Assembly (NCBI GenBank): GCA_003255065.1 | Contig: QAOA01001448.1 | Location: 886,825 to 950,824 of the forward strand | Length of the DNA: 64,000 nt | DNA from: Cercis canadensis | Taxonomy: Eukaryota; Streptophyta; Magnoliopsida; Fabales; Fabaceae | Direction: 5' to 3' | Part shown: positions 11,301 through 22,274 of the stretch, one piece after another | How the letters are laid out: the number at the start of each line of letters is the position of its first letter | Position numbering within the stretch: the first letter of the stretch is position 1 | The notes under the pieces: model-generated | What the model saw: only the letters and a program-made list of their open reading frames with translations | Told to the model about the DNA's origin: nothing | Databases searched by the model: none | Made by a program: the position numbers and the translations under genes

Positions 11301-14300
11301 CAGAGGGGGCCAATCACCCACTTTATGTTCAGTTGTGTCGTATCGGCCAAAGCATAAATCTAATCCTCCAATATAGGAAATCTTATAATCAACAATTACA
11401 AGTTTTTCATGATGCGACCTGTAGGAAACCAAACCAGTATTAGTCATATACATATGAGTTTGAATGAAGGTGATGTTCAAACTTCATCTAGTGCTTACCA
11501 TAAATAAATACCAGTTGGAAAACGATCGGGATAGCGCAATACCCTCACATTCTCATGAATATTGAGGAGTCTTCTCTTACTATACATGCTGTTGATTTTT
11601 AATGCTATAGAAACCTCCTTATAAAGAAGCACGTAGATCTGTATAATTATTTACTAACATAAGGGTAATGCTCATCTTTAGAAGTATACAAGTTTTTGAA
11701 TATGAAGTTCAAAAAACAGAACTAAATACTATGTATACCTGAACCCCTTGTTTAGCTTTTGGTTCTAGTAATTTGTCCAGCCTAAAGGAAGAATAGCTAC
11801 TAAAAGGACGTCTCAGATAAAGCTCTGGGCAAAGCCACCATCCTGTAATGAAGATCTGCATCCAGTTTTCATCTTCTTGGTGTCAAAATAAATAATTACA
11901 CCAAAGCATGTTAAATACACTCTTGGTTAACACTGGAAAACATGTACCTCTGACTTTGCTTCTTGAATTGAAGAAGCAATTGCTGCAAATGCTGCCTCTC
12001 CATCTATAAACCATTGTGCTTGGCTGCCATCTTCAGCCAAACCTCTAACGGGAGCAAACGAACCAAAACGATGAGGGTGACACCAACCCTCTGAAGGTCT
12101 TAGATCAGCTTCATTAATTGCAAGAACCCAATCTTTAGCTTTAGCACTACTCGTAGTTCTCAACCTTATGCTCCGATTTCCACCAGTAACCTGTTAGTAA
12201 TTTCACTTGTTATCATTATTTTGGGAGCAAGAAAGAAATTTTCAGTTGTTAAACATTGTGTGCTAACTCTGTTCTGTATGAAGTAACTGTCTAAATCAAC
12301 TACGAAACCTCTAACTATATGATCATATAAATCAACATGGACAAAATTCATGCAACGACTCTCTTAACCCATGAGTGACTCAACTGATTCCAATACTCAA
12401 AGGCAAAAGAAGGTAGTGAAGAGAGAAACAGCTCACCTCAAATGTGTAATGCCGTTCCTTTATATGATCAGCTAAAGATACTTGGTATCCTTTATTTCCA
12501 TTTGAGGATGGGAGGACATCAAAAACAATTATGTCCAGTGGTTTGTTGTCGAAAGGATCATTCAACAAGGCCAAAAACCCAGGTTTTAAAACAGCCCATA
12601 CCTGCATGCAGACAATGTAATTAGATTGAAAATTAGTTAAAGGAAAAGAGCAAAGGCAATTTGTAGAAAAACATCATCTTATATAACTCTAATGTGGAAT
12701 TTCTAAAGAAGTATTAACTGTTTTAAATTCAACACATAAACTGACATCAGAATAAAACTTCAGAAACAAACCTTGTGCCAGTTGTTATTAAAACAGCTAA
12801 ACCAATCACATGGTAAGCACGTTACATCTGAATCCCGAGATGATAGATGGTTCACCATTACGTAGCCCTCTTTCAGTTTTGGACCATACTCCTGTGAAAA
12901 GGATAACTTGGAGACCTCCAAAAATTTGCAGACCTATAATCCAAAATATGGGTCAGCTAGCTAATTAAACTTGTGTTTGGACCTTATTTGGATTTCCTTA
13001 TATCCAGAACCCAATCCCCGTGTGACAAAAATGATGGAAGTAACAACATTTTCTAGATTTTCTGAATGTCAGATAAACATTATCTGATTAAATGCTACAA
13101 ATGTGAACTGTAAAGCCTCACTAATTACCTCTTGAGAATTCACAATATCTGTATTTCCTAGAAAATGATTCAAATAACCCTGCATTGCAACCTTTGCTTT
13201 TTCAGCAACTGACTGCTGCCCTCCTAATGATGGACGAATGATTGGTAGAGCAGCAATGGATGGAACATATCTGCATAGGAAACCAGCTTAATAAGTATGT
13301 CTCTTTAAGGGCTTGATTTGGTATAACTTGCCACTGAAACTATAAATAACTACTCTTATGTACTCTGTAAATGGCTAAGCTTTAGGAATAGATAGGTAAC
13401 AAAATTCATTGTTATCAAGACTGAAAATTCTAAATTTGATCCGGGTTTCCCCCTTTCACCCTGTTTAGAATCAAATATTTCATCATGTGGGCTCGCAACT
13501 GAGCAGAAGTGCTAGACATGTAAGTTACTAAATTCCTAAGCGCGCCCACAGCTTATGGTTTTGACAAGCTTGGAATTTATGAGATTGCTATTTTGTGGAG
13601 ATATAAATTGCAATACCTGCTTTTAACACTGTCTTCATGATGTAAAGGCATAGCTCCATCATCAGGTTCTTCATCGTCCTGCACCATTGCTGTTTGATCC
13701 ACTATTCCTAAGCTTTGAAGCCATTCTTTTACCTTGAAGATAGATTTCTAAGTGAGAAATTAGAGTGAATCGTATAATCGACTAATCCTAGCAGAATCCA
13801 CGTGGAAGCACGAGATTGGGGAACCCAAGAGGAGTAAGATGAATGGCTATGAACAGTGACACATAATGTGCAAACCTGCTCTTGCTTGTCATGAAATTCT
13901 TCAATTAGTGCACGTTTCTTCAAAGCGAAATGTAAATAGAGAACTTGCGATGCTTTCTTCCGTAAGCGCCACCTGAACTGTGTGATACAAATGTAGTAAT
14001 TACAGAAGGATTGATTAGTTGTAAGCGCATGAAGTAATTAATAAAGCATATAAAGAGAGAGAGCAAGAAAGCTAAATATATTATATGGTAACCATCATGA
14101 ATACAGAAAGCATATATATGCGTGATCCGAATTGATCAAATTTCCCTTCTGGGTTTTGACTTTTGATAGCTGAGGCAATGATGAAAAAGAAGAAGCCAAG
14201 AAGGTAATCAATCAACCCATCCCAGAACACTTGGCTGAACAAAACAAAAATTGTACTCAATTTGCCAAACAATATTTGGGTGCCGTAGGAAGATTATTAA

Positions 14301-14621
14301 GAAAGAAACCAAACAAGAATTGACCTCCCTTGATCAAGAAAAGAAGAGGGAGCTTGCCTGTTTGTAGTGCAAGTCAATAGTATAAGAAAGAAGGATTGGG
14401 CTAATATCTCCGGTCTCTGGTCGGGACACGGATACGATAGTGGCTGTCGGCAATTCTTCGAAAATGAAGAATGAATGACACGCCGACAATGTTTCCGACA
14501 TTATGTCTGACCCTTCAATCAGCCGCTCACACAACATACCAAATATTCCAGTTTCAGATGTGTCGGTGCTGCTGAATCCTGATGTTGAGTGCTTTCGTGT
14601 TTGTTGTATGGCTTCAAGCAA
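8376..14621 (-). CDS. Phospholipase D zeta (PX/PH type), complete, 20 exons
   Basis: This enzyme hydrolyses phosphatidylcholine and related lipids to phosphatidic acid; plant zeta PLDs act in root growth and phosphate starvation. Exons (minus strand): 14358-14621, 13876-13977, 13617-13732, 13129-13270, 12772-12933, 12437-12601, 11948-12190, 11739-11855, 11499-11638, 11269-11418, 10982-11138, 10392-10901, 10145-10255, 9880-10026, 9594-9791, 9407-9508, 9197-9328, 9014-9079, 8709-8770, 8376-8625. They give 1111 residues in one frame. A PX region starts near residue 54 ([16 protein letters not shown]) and a PH region spans about 210-380. HKD1 is HHEKLVIVD (H487, K489, D494) and HKD2 is [10 protein letters not shown] (H912, K914, D919); both are intact. 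The segment [17 protein letters not shown] and the C-terminal half are closest to Arabidopsis PLDZETA2. Intron 1 has a GC donor. The start could instead be Met41. Confidence 0.95.
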
Positions 14622-15946
14622 GAAACACAGGAAAAACTAAAAAGAGACACAAGGAGACTACGGCGGCACCCAGCAGTTCCACAAAAAACAAACAAGTGAA
14701 GTAACAAACACGGGGGCAGGGCAGGGCAGAGCAGAGCAGAGCGGTTTTTATAGTTTGTCTTCACTATTACCGGGTTTTCTGGTTCAGCAAACCGGAGTTG
14801 CTATGATCATCTGAGTGCACGGGATTTATTTACACATCATCCTAATACAGCTAAGCTGTTACACGTTTCATGGAATCTATCTTATATTTCAAATTGTAGC
14901 AGGTTGGTTGGCGTCTACGGTCACGGTAACAATTTTATATTTCAAATTCCCTTACTATTATATATAGGGGGACTTTAATTTACCCCAAGTAAAAATATAG
15001 GGTTATATAACCCCATCCTAGGTGGCACAGTCACCACCATTTCTTGTGCTATGTGCCAAATCTAATGGTGGGTATTTATTTTTGGTTACCTGTTAAGTTG
15101 GTCATTTCTCAACTTGTGTGACAATATTAATGTGACCCACTAATTTAACTAAAATTGTGTTAGCACCCCACTTAAAATAACAATATATGTTAAATTTTTT
15201 TTTTTTAGTAATTAAATTATGTTAAAGTAGAAAATACACAAAGTATGATATTCCTCTCCATTTATATATTTTTCACAAACAAATTTATGAAATTTTTTTA
15301 AAAGAATTATATTCAAATTTATATATAAAGATTCACAATTTAAAATAAAATTTTAAGCATGATAAAATTTAAAAATATACATTAATAAATAGNTCTTTTA
15401 ATAAAAACAAATTCAAGCTAATACTGTGGGGATCGGCATCTTGTTTAAATAGGCTTGTTGATGATTCTATATTCCATCTTAAAAGGACGCAAATCATAAT
15501 CCCAATTTACAAGTAATACTAACGTTACGTTCAACTTGAACACAAATTGCCGTGTACGGCTACTTATATGCTGTGGTCTTTCTGAATCAAATAAAACGCC
15601 AACCATCTGATCATTCTTGTGTTAACTTGACGTGCTGTTTCTGCATCACATTAGTCTTCAGTTTCTACACAGCTTGGACACAAAAAGAGAAAAACTGGGA
15701 AAAAAAATACCCTAAGCAATTACTTTGACGACACTAAACACATTTATAGAATAGATTACGTTCAAGGCTGCAAATTTGTATATTTTGACCATTTTAAGGG
15801 TTTTTTTTATTTATTTTTTATACTTACAAAATTTAGAGTGAAAAAAAAAAATTACCTATTTCAAGGCTAGCTTACAAAATCAACTCCCGTTGGCACCATT
15901 TTAAGGGTATTACCATATGACATGCTTTAATAGACAGTTTGAAGTA
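14622..15946. other. PLD promoter and spacer
   Basis: The part next to 14621 should hold the 5' untranslated region and promoter of the PLD gene. The rest is AT-rich, with an isolated n at 15393. No coding exon is supported. Confidence 0.5.
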
Positions 15947-16389
15947 GACAATTTGACTAAAATAATACATTTGGACAAACCATTTATATAAATGAGACAT
16001 TTTTCAAACTATTTACGTAAAATAGACACTTTTGAATATTTTGGTAATATTTCAATCAAAGTTTAAACATGTTTTTGCTAAAAATAAGTCACGCTTTTAC
16101 CAAAATTAAGTCACGTTTTTTCCAAAAGCATGTTCACTTAGAACACGCTTTTGCCAAAAGCTTGTTCTAAGTGAACACACAACTCTTATTAGGTCACGTT
16201 TTTCCCAAGAAATTGTCACATTTTTACTAAAATTAGGTCACGCTCTTGCCAAAAGTGTGTTCTAAGAGAACACGAAACTCTTACTGAAATATTACTAAAA
16301 TATTCAAAAGTGTCCATTTTACGTAAATATTTTGAAAAATGCCTAATTTGTATAAATAATTTGTCCAAATGTATTATTTCAGTTAAATT
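15947..16389. mobile_element. MITE with ~110-bp inverted ends and a target-site duplication
   Basis: The left end (GACAATTTGACTAAAATAAT) and right end (ATTATTTCAGTTAAATTAC) are inverted copies, and the match continues for over 100 bp (for example ATTTACGTAAAATAGACACT against its inverse near 16310). The element is flanked on both sides by the same 13 bp, ACAGTTTGAAGTA (15934-15946 and 16390-16402). Inside is a near-perfect palindrome around GTTCACTTAGAACA / TGTTCTAAGTGAAC (16130-16174) and several copies of GTCACG-TTTT-CC-AA type repeats. There is no ORF of note. The structure fits a non-autonomous Mutator-like MITE. Confidence 0.8.
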
Positions 16390-16402
16390 ACAGTTTGAAG
16401 TA

Positions 16403-17435
16403 CCTCTTAGAAAAAGAACAAAAAAAAGTGAAAAGTTCAATTTATCCTTCAACTTTTTTTAATGTGCATTTTACTCTCAAATGTTTTAAAACTTGTACTT
16501 CATGCAAAGAAATTTCTGGTTAAGAAAGTGGAAGAAGGTGGTCACGTGCACTGCACGTGACCTTTTCCATTAAAAAATGAATGTCCATTAACAAAATTGA
16601 GTTTTCCACACATTTTAAAAGTTTGTGAGGGTGAAGTGCATGTTTTGAAATATTTGGGAGTAATCTGCACATTAAATAGAGTTTTAGGGAGAAAATTATA
16701 TTTTTCCAAAAAAAAAAACATGCGACTTTAAGACAACATTATGTGATATTAAGTTATTAACCCAATAATTGAAGTTGAAGCCAAATTAAGACCTATAGAT
16801 TGAAATTGGAAAAAAAAAAAAAAAGGAAAGAAGCAGCTACAACTACAAGCAGCAGACGGCAAAAGTTGTAAACATGACCATTTGGGATTCCTAGCAGTTA
16901 TGTGGCAGCTCTACGACGTACATAATATTTCACATGGTCTAATTTATTGCAAGTCATGAAAAGGGATATAAATGGCAATGCGTATTGGCACCACGAGATT
17001 AGCTGCACCCTAAGCCTTCTCCCCAATTTTCTCCCAGCCACCCTCTTAGTCTTACCCCACTTCCCAATCCCTGCAATTGTACTATAGAAACAGAAAAGAA
17101 AAGGGATATAAACATTTTGCATGCATTAAACATTGGGCAGGGAAAACAAAAAATAAAACACAAGTTAGGTCATTCAACTCTGATGACAAAACAAAAAGCC
17201 ATGTGCCCCGTTCTAATTTATAAACAACAATGTCAGGAAAATACATGTTACAAAATCTTTTAATCCTGGAGTCCACCAATATTCAATTTGCCACAAAATT
17301 AAGCTAAAAGGTAAAGGAAATTGACGAAGTCTTTTAACTGTAGCTCAGCAACAGAGAAATTGACGAGATATTATTAACATCCTATAGAACTTATGAATCA
17401 GCTTCTCCATGCTTTGGTGGACAGCGTTAAATACT
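16403..17435. other. Intergenic spacer
   Basis: No coding exon is supported. Poly-A tracts lie near 16808. The segment close to 17436 is probably 3' untranslated sequence of the TPR-like gene on the minus strand. Confidence 0.45.
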
Positions 17436-20400
17436 TTAGTTGGCGGCCCAGTTTCGACAAAGAAAGTGAACCTTGGCAAGAGAAGCCATATAATCATCAG
17501 ACCTGTAGTGAAAAGTGAATGTAAGTTTCATGTTTCCAAGTTGCATTCATGTCTAGCTCAGAAAAGTGCATTTATTCAAAACCAAACCTTTGTCCATAAG
17601 GAGACTGACATGCAGCAAATATATGACGTTTAGCAGCATCTGTTGCTTTCTACACATGGGAAATGCATAAGCACACAGACATGCACAAAGATAGTCAGAA
17701 AAATCAATCCCTTGTGCATTTATTCAAAACCAAACCTTTGTCCATAAGGTGCTTTTAACGGCAAGAAGTGCATTTTTTACAGAACCGTGCTAAACAAATG
17801 TTATAATTCTACACATCTGTAAAAGGACCCTTTGCCTACAGTGACTCCCAGAAATAGATGTTATAATTCTACCCAACAGAGGCTGTGCTCCAAACATCCT
17901 ACAATAACTAGGTCTAGAAAGCAAACTTATCAAATCTGCAGAGCTTTTCTATTAAAAAAAAAAAAAGTCCGAAAAGTCCCTATATTCCCTTACACCTACG
18001 TAAGTGTAACTCTGTGCCATGAACTCCATCACTAATTCCCACTGGAATCCCTTGGAAGTGGTGGTACTCCTCCCCCCCCCCGTTTTTGTTTTTTGTGGAG
18101 GCCTTTCTCACATATTGTGGGGGGCAATATACAGGGAAGATCTAGAAGTTGCAAGAATACCTGAGATTCGTAATAAAGGCCAGCATATAGTGAAGCATAA
18201 AAATACTCATTCTCTCTGCCATTGGAGAATCCAGCAACAAGCTAGTCAGAAAAATCAATCCCTTGTGTTAGATATTTGTTGTTGCATTTAATAAAGGGAT
18301 CTTAGAGTAATAACGACAGTCACAAGAAATTTATTTGTTTCTTATCTTTTTACGCAGGGAACATAAAATTAATAAGCATTTTGCAAACTTACCTACAAGT
18401 TTATAGTTCTAAAAGTCATCAACGTTAAAAAGGAGAAAGTTGCAAAGATATATACCATGCTACGAGATTATGCAAACTTCTACCAAATTAGAAATAATCA
18501 TATCACTCAGATTGTCAAGGATCTACAGAATCCATATCCCAGACAAGAGGGGAAAATTTTGTTAAAACAAGTATGAAGCTTTAGGAAAACAAGCAATCCC
18601 TGAAGTAGACCAGACTAGTTTAAGTATTGTTTGACTCAAATGAATCAGAAATAAGACCTCTCCTATTGAGAGAAGTAAGGTCATGTAAACAAAGACAACA
18701 TAACAATGGGCTTAAAAAAACATAATTTAAGGGTGCATACTTTTTTCATAAGATAACCTTGCCAAAAACATATTTTGTATTTTCAGTTTGTTTATAGAAA
18801 AAGAAAGTGAATAAAAAGCAAAAGGAAAATTAAAGATTCTTGCTTTTCTTGGAACCCTAGCTTCAATTGGAGTTAAGATCCTGAAATACTCTTGTGTTTC
18901 TCCATATGCAGTCTCAGACACGAGACACACTTAGACATCTCTGTGAACTTCAATCTTGAGTGCTTTTGCAAAGATGGTTTCTAAAGTATTGCAACAGCAT
19001 CTTTGAAAAATCACTCAAATGAAGTTCACACAGAAAACCAAGCGACTGTGTGTAGAACAATATGTGAGAAGAAACGCAACAAAGAACAAGTAGCTCAAGA
19101 TCATACCTCTAACTGAAGCACTAATAGGAGCTAGGCTTCCAAAGAAGAGCAGGAGTCTTTGAGCTTCATTGAGAGGGCGGTGATGACTGCGAGGGTTTTT
19201 CAAGGGAGTCAAGGTTTGTCAAGTGCAAGAGCGAAATGGAAAATGACTCCCATTTTGTTTTATCAGAAGTCAATTTACGTCTCTTAACTTAATATTGTCC
19301 TTCCACATTTCAATCATTCCCACTAACTTGAAACTTTTTCCAAAAACAGACAGCCCAAAATACAAAGTATGTTTTCCTTAAGTCTATTTTCCAAGTACCC
19401 TAAAACACACCTGTTCAGGATCCCCACCATCTTTAAACATGTTATATGCTGCTCGCATGACTGGCCGTGGGTCTCTGCCAACCTGAATTCATTTAGTAAA
19501 CGGATAATTTCTTCAATTTATACTTGTTCCTTTTTCATGTTAAATTCCTTCAGATAAAATTTATGACATGCCTCTAGAAATCGCTTCCTTGCTTCATCCA
19601 CTCCATATAGTTGAGCTTCACACAGAAAGCACCATATGGACTCTTCTGTATCATTCGGGTTTTGTGCAACATCTAACCGGAACTGCTCTGCTCCATCTTC
19701 AAATCTAGGGTAAGAGAAATCGACCTCAGTCTCCTTTTTCATACATTCAAATACACAACATCTATTTCTATTTTCCCTTGTCACCAAAAATTCAATGACG
19801 ATTCTATCCGAATGTTATTTTAGAGCAAATAGAGAGTAATTTTCCACTTCAAAAAAAATTCTGGCGACAATATTTTTTTGGTAACCAGAAAAAGAAATAA
19901 CAGGCACTAGAAGTCTAGAACCACCAAAAGCGAAAGTGTTAGAAAGGTCCAATTAGAAAAGCTGCAGTGTTAGAGTAGTACCTATCAAGATAGTAAAGCG
20001 AGAGGCCCCTCTGCCAAAGATCTGATAACAACCATAATGTCCATAACCAATTCCATGTAAGTGGAACCAACATATCAATATTCCGAACTCGTATTAAGTA
20101 TTCCCAAAGTTTATAAACCTACATGCCTTTAGACGAGGGTCCAACTGAATTGCCTCGTCGAATTCCACCAAAGACCCCGAAACATCACCCTTAACAATAA
20201 CAGTGAGAAGCACCACGAGAGTTAGACAAGTCCGAATAGAAACAATTGCGACGATGAAAGAAGCTGCTCCGTGAACAGATGAAGGGAAAAATACCTGCCT
20301 GAAGAGAAGCATCCCGCGTCGAATTGCAAGTGCGGCTTCACGGGCATTGTTGTTACCGCCTGTTAAGGCGTCCCAGATACCGGAGACGGAAGGAAGGAAC

Positions 20401-20594
20401 AGTCTTCGGGTTAGAGTTAGAGGAGGGTTCTGGTATTGGTAAATTCTTGAGGGAATGTTGCTAAAGAAGCGATCTTTGGAATGGGTTTTCAAATATAATG
20501 GAGATGAGAACAACAAACAACGAAAATGGAGAGAGGGGGACACCAAAGTGACGGGTTTAAGGTTAAGATTGTGGGTGGTTATAGGTACAGCCAT
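17436..20594 (-). CDS. Plastid-targeted TPR-like protein
   Basis: Minus-strand exons are 20295-20594, 20123-20189, 19982-20021, 19572-19704, 19411-19482, 18161-18241, 17588-17649 and 17436-17502, giving 273 residues in frame. The start MAVPITTHNLNLKPVTLVSP opens a Ser/Thr/Arg-rich, acid-poor leader, as expected for a chloroplast transit peptide. Then come helix-pair sequences typical of tetratricopeptide folds: GSLVEFDEAIQLDPRLKAYL, WQRGLSLYYLDRFEDGAEQF, ESIWCFLCEAQLYGVDEARK, DPRPVMRAAYNMFKDGGDPE and YFYASLYAGLYYESQ. I recognise this as a conserved plant plastid TPR-like family with no assigned reaction. Intron 4 has a GC donor (GAG|GCATG). Intron 5 is long (about 1.2 kb). Part of the 5' end and promoter is duplicated at 25126-25563. 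Confidence 0.88.
17692..17749. repeat. 58-bp patch copied from two nearby sites
   Basis: Within intron 6 of the TPR-like gene, 17692-17716 repeats 18243-18267 (the acceptor region upstream of exon 6), and 17714-17749 repeats 17566-17601 (the last bases of exon 7 plus its donor). The two copies are joined head to tail in one orientation. It looks like a templated-repair insertion. Confidence 0.75.
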
Positions 20595-20937
20595 TGTTGG
20601 AGTTGGATGAATGAATGCGACGGAAGCAAAACAAACGCGCTTAGCTGAAGGAATGGAAAGAGAGGGAAAGATAAATAAGGCGTCTTCATTTTTATTTTTT
20701 ATTTTTTTGGTGGTGGGGCTACTGCCTACTGGATAAGGCGTCAAAGGCTAGCGTATGATCAAACCAACGATGCACCCTTTGGGCTGGCCCGTCTGTATTG
20801 GGCCATCACTCGTAGTTGGTTCTTTGTATTATGGCCCTTGCGGTTTTCTTTTCTACGGGCCAGTGTGCTTCATTAGTATTCTGTATGACCCATAAAAGAA
20901 AAACGAAAAAAATGTATTCGTGTAAAAGCTTATTTTA

Positions 20938-21912
20938 TGGAGGTTTCTTAGATATTTTTAATATTTATGTAGTATGTCATACTATATAGAAATAACCAAT
21001 AAATGAATGATATGTGTACAAATTAACTATTTTTAAGTTTGTTTAAAAAATTAAATAAATTATATTTTATATATAATAAAATATGAAAATTATGTATGTT
21101 TGACACGTCAGTGTAGTATGACATACTTACGTAGTATCATAGAATCCCCGTTATTTTATATATAAGAGATTCTATGAGGCCTTTTGACACAAATATTACA
21201 TTGTACAAAAGTATTTACACAAATATTACACTTTTTAAAAATTTAAAAAAAAAAAAAAGAAATTTCAGACATGTGGGACCCACCAGACACGCCGTGAGGC
21301 CCACGGTGTATCCAATAGGCCAAAATCCGTCCGTTCCTTAATTGGACAAGAAAAGGTTAAGTGTACCTCATTGGGAATAACAAGTAAGCAACTTAGTATA
21401 GCTCCAGGCTCCAGCCACCTACATGAGTGGTCTAAGACTTTTATAATATTGTATTATGACCATGGCTAGTAGGCAACTACTAACACAAACATCCCAATGA
21501 GTGAGGAGTAATTTTCGGATTTTGGCATATTGGGACGCGCCGTGAGGCCCACGGCATGTCCGGTGGGTCCCACGTGTCCAAATTTTTTTTTTTAATTTTT
21601 AAATTTTTAAAAAGTGTAATATTTGTGTAAATACTTTGAAACTTGTAATATTTGTGTAAATACTTTTGTACAATATAATATTTGTGTCAAAAAGCCATTC
21701 TATGATACTGTATAGATATATTATATTATATTGATGTATTAAGCATATATAATTTTTATATTTTATTAAATATAAAATATAATTAATTTTATTTTTTAAA
21801 TAAATTTAAAAACAGTTAACTTATAAATATGTCATTTACATATTTAATTATTTTTATGTGATATAATATACCACATAAATATTAAAAGTATTTAAGAAAT
21901 CTTTTTTTATAT
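20938..21912. mobile_element. Long palindromic (foldback) element, host of a nested insertion
   Basis: The outer arms, about 20938-21168 and 21706-21912, are inverted copies (for example TTTTAATATTTATGTAGTAT near 20957 against ATACCACATAAATATTAAAA near 21869, and TATTTTATATATAATAAAAT against its inverse near 21770). Without the inner insertion the palindrome would close around GTATCATAGAAT...ATTCTATGATAC. No ORF is visible. The left border coincides with the end of the homology between the two TPR promoter copies. Ends are approximate. Confidence 0.7.
21178..21696. mobile_element. Mutator-like MITE inserted in the palindrome
   Basis: The 519-bp element has inverted ends of about 150 bp, starting GGCCTTTTGACACAAATATT and ending AATATTTGTGTCAAAAAGCC. 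It is flanked by the perfect 9-bp target duplication ATTCTATGA (21169-21177 and 21697-21705). The arms include a GC-rich block with GTGGGACCCACC and GCCGTGAGGCCCACGG-type sequence on each side. The 9-bp duplication and long terminal repeats indicate a non-autonomous Mutator-like element. No transposase is encoded. Confidence 0.85.
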
Positions 21913-22274
21913 ATGCTAGTGACATTGAAGGTGGTGAAAATTCTTGGGAGCTTTTAAAGAAGAGAATATAATGTCATTTATTAACGTTGAAAATTTGATG
22001 TACAAGTAGGGAACTATCACAATGTACAGTAATTTCCGATTCTTGTTAGATTAGGAAAATTAAGATACTAAAATTGTCTTGAAAAATAATATGTGATTAG
22101 ACAATTGAGTGACTTGAAAAAAAAAAACAAACTAACTTTTCTTACATCAACTAGTAATTGAATCTTAAACCAATGAAAAATGGGCAACATTTACAAAATA
22201 CCCAAAAAAATAAAGAAAAAAAAGAGACAACAAAATTAGGCCGACAACAACAGAAGATTGGTAGTTAAAACAAA
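21913..22274. other. AT-rich spacer and bHLH 3' flank
   Basis: No coding exon is supported. This probably includes the 3' untranslated region of the minus-strand bHLH gene that ends at 22275. Confidence 0.45.

Noticed and set aside
16130..16174. A perfect-looking palindrome that might be a terminator or microRNA.
   Set aside because: It lies at the heart of a MITE with a target duplication, so transposon structure explains it.
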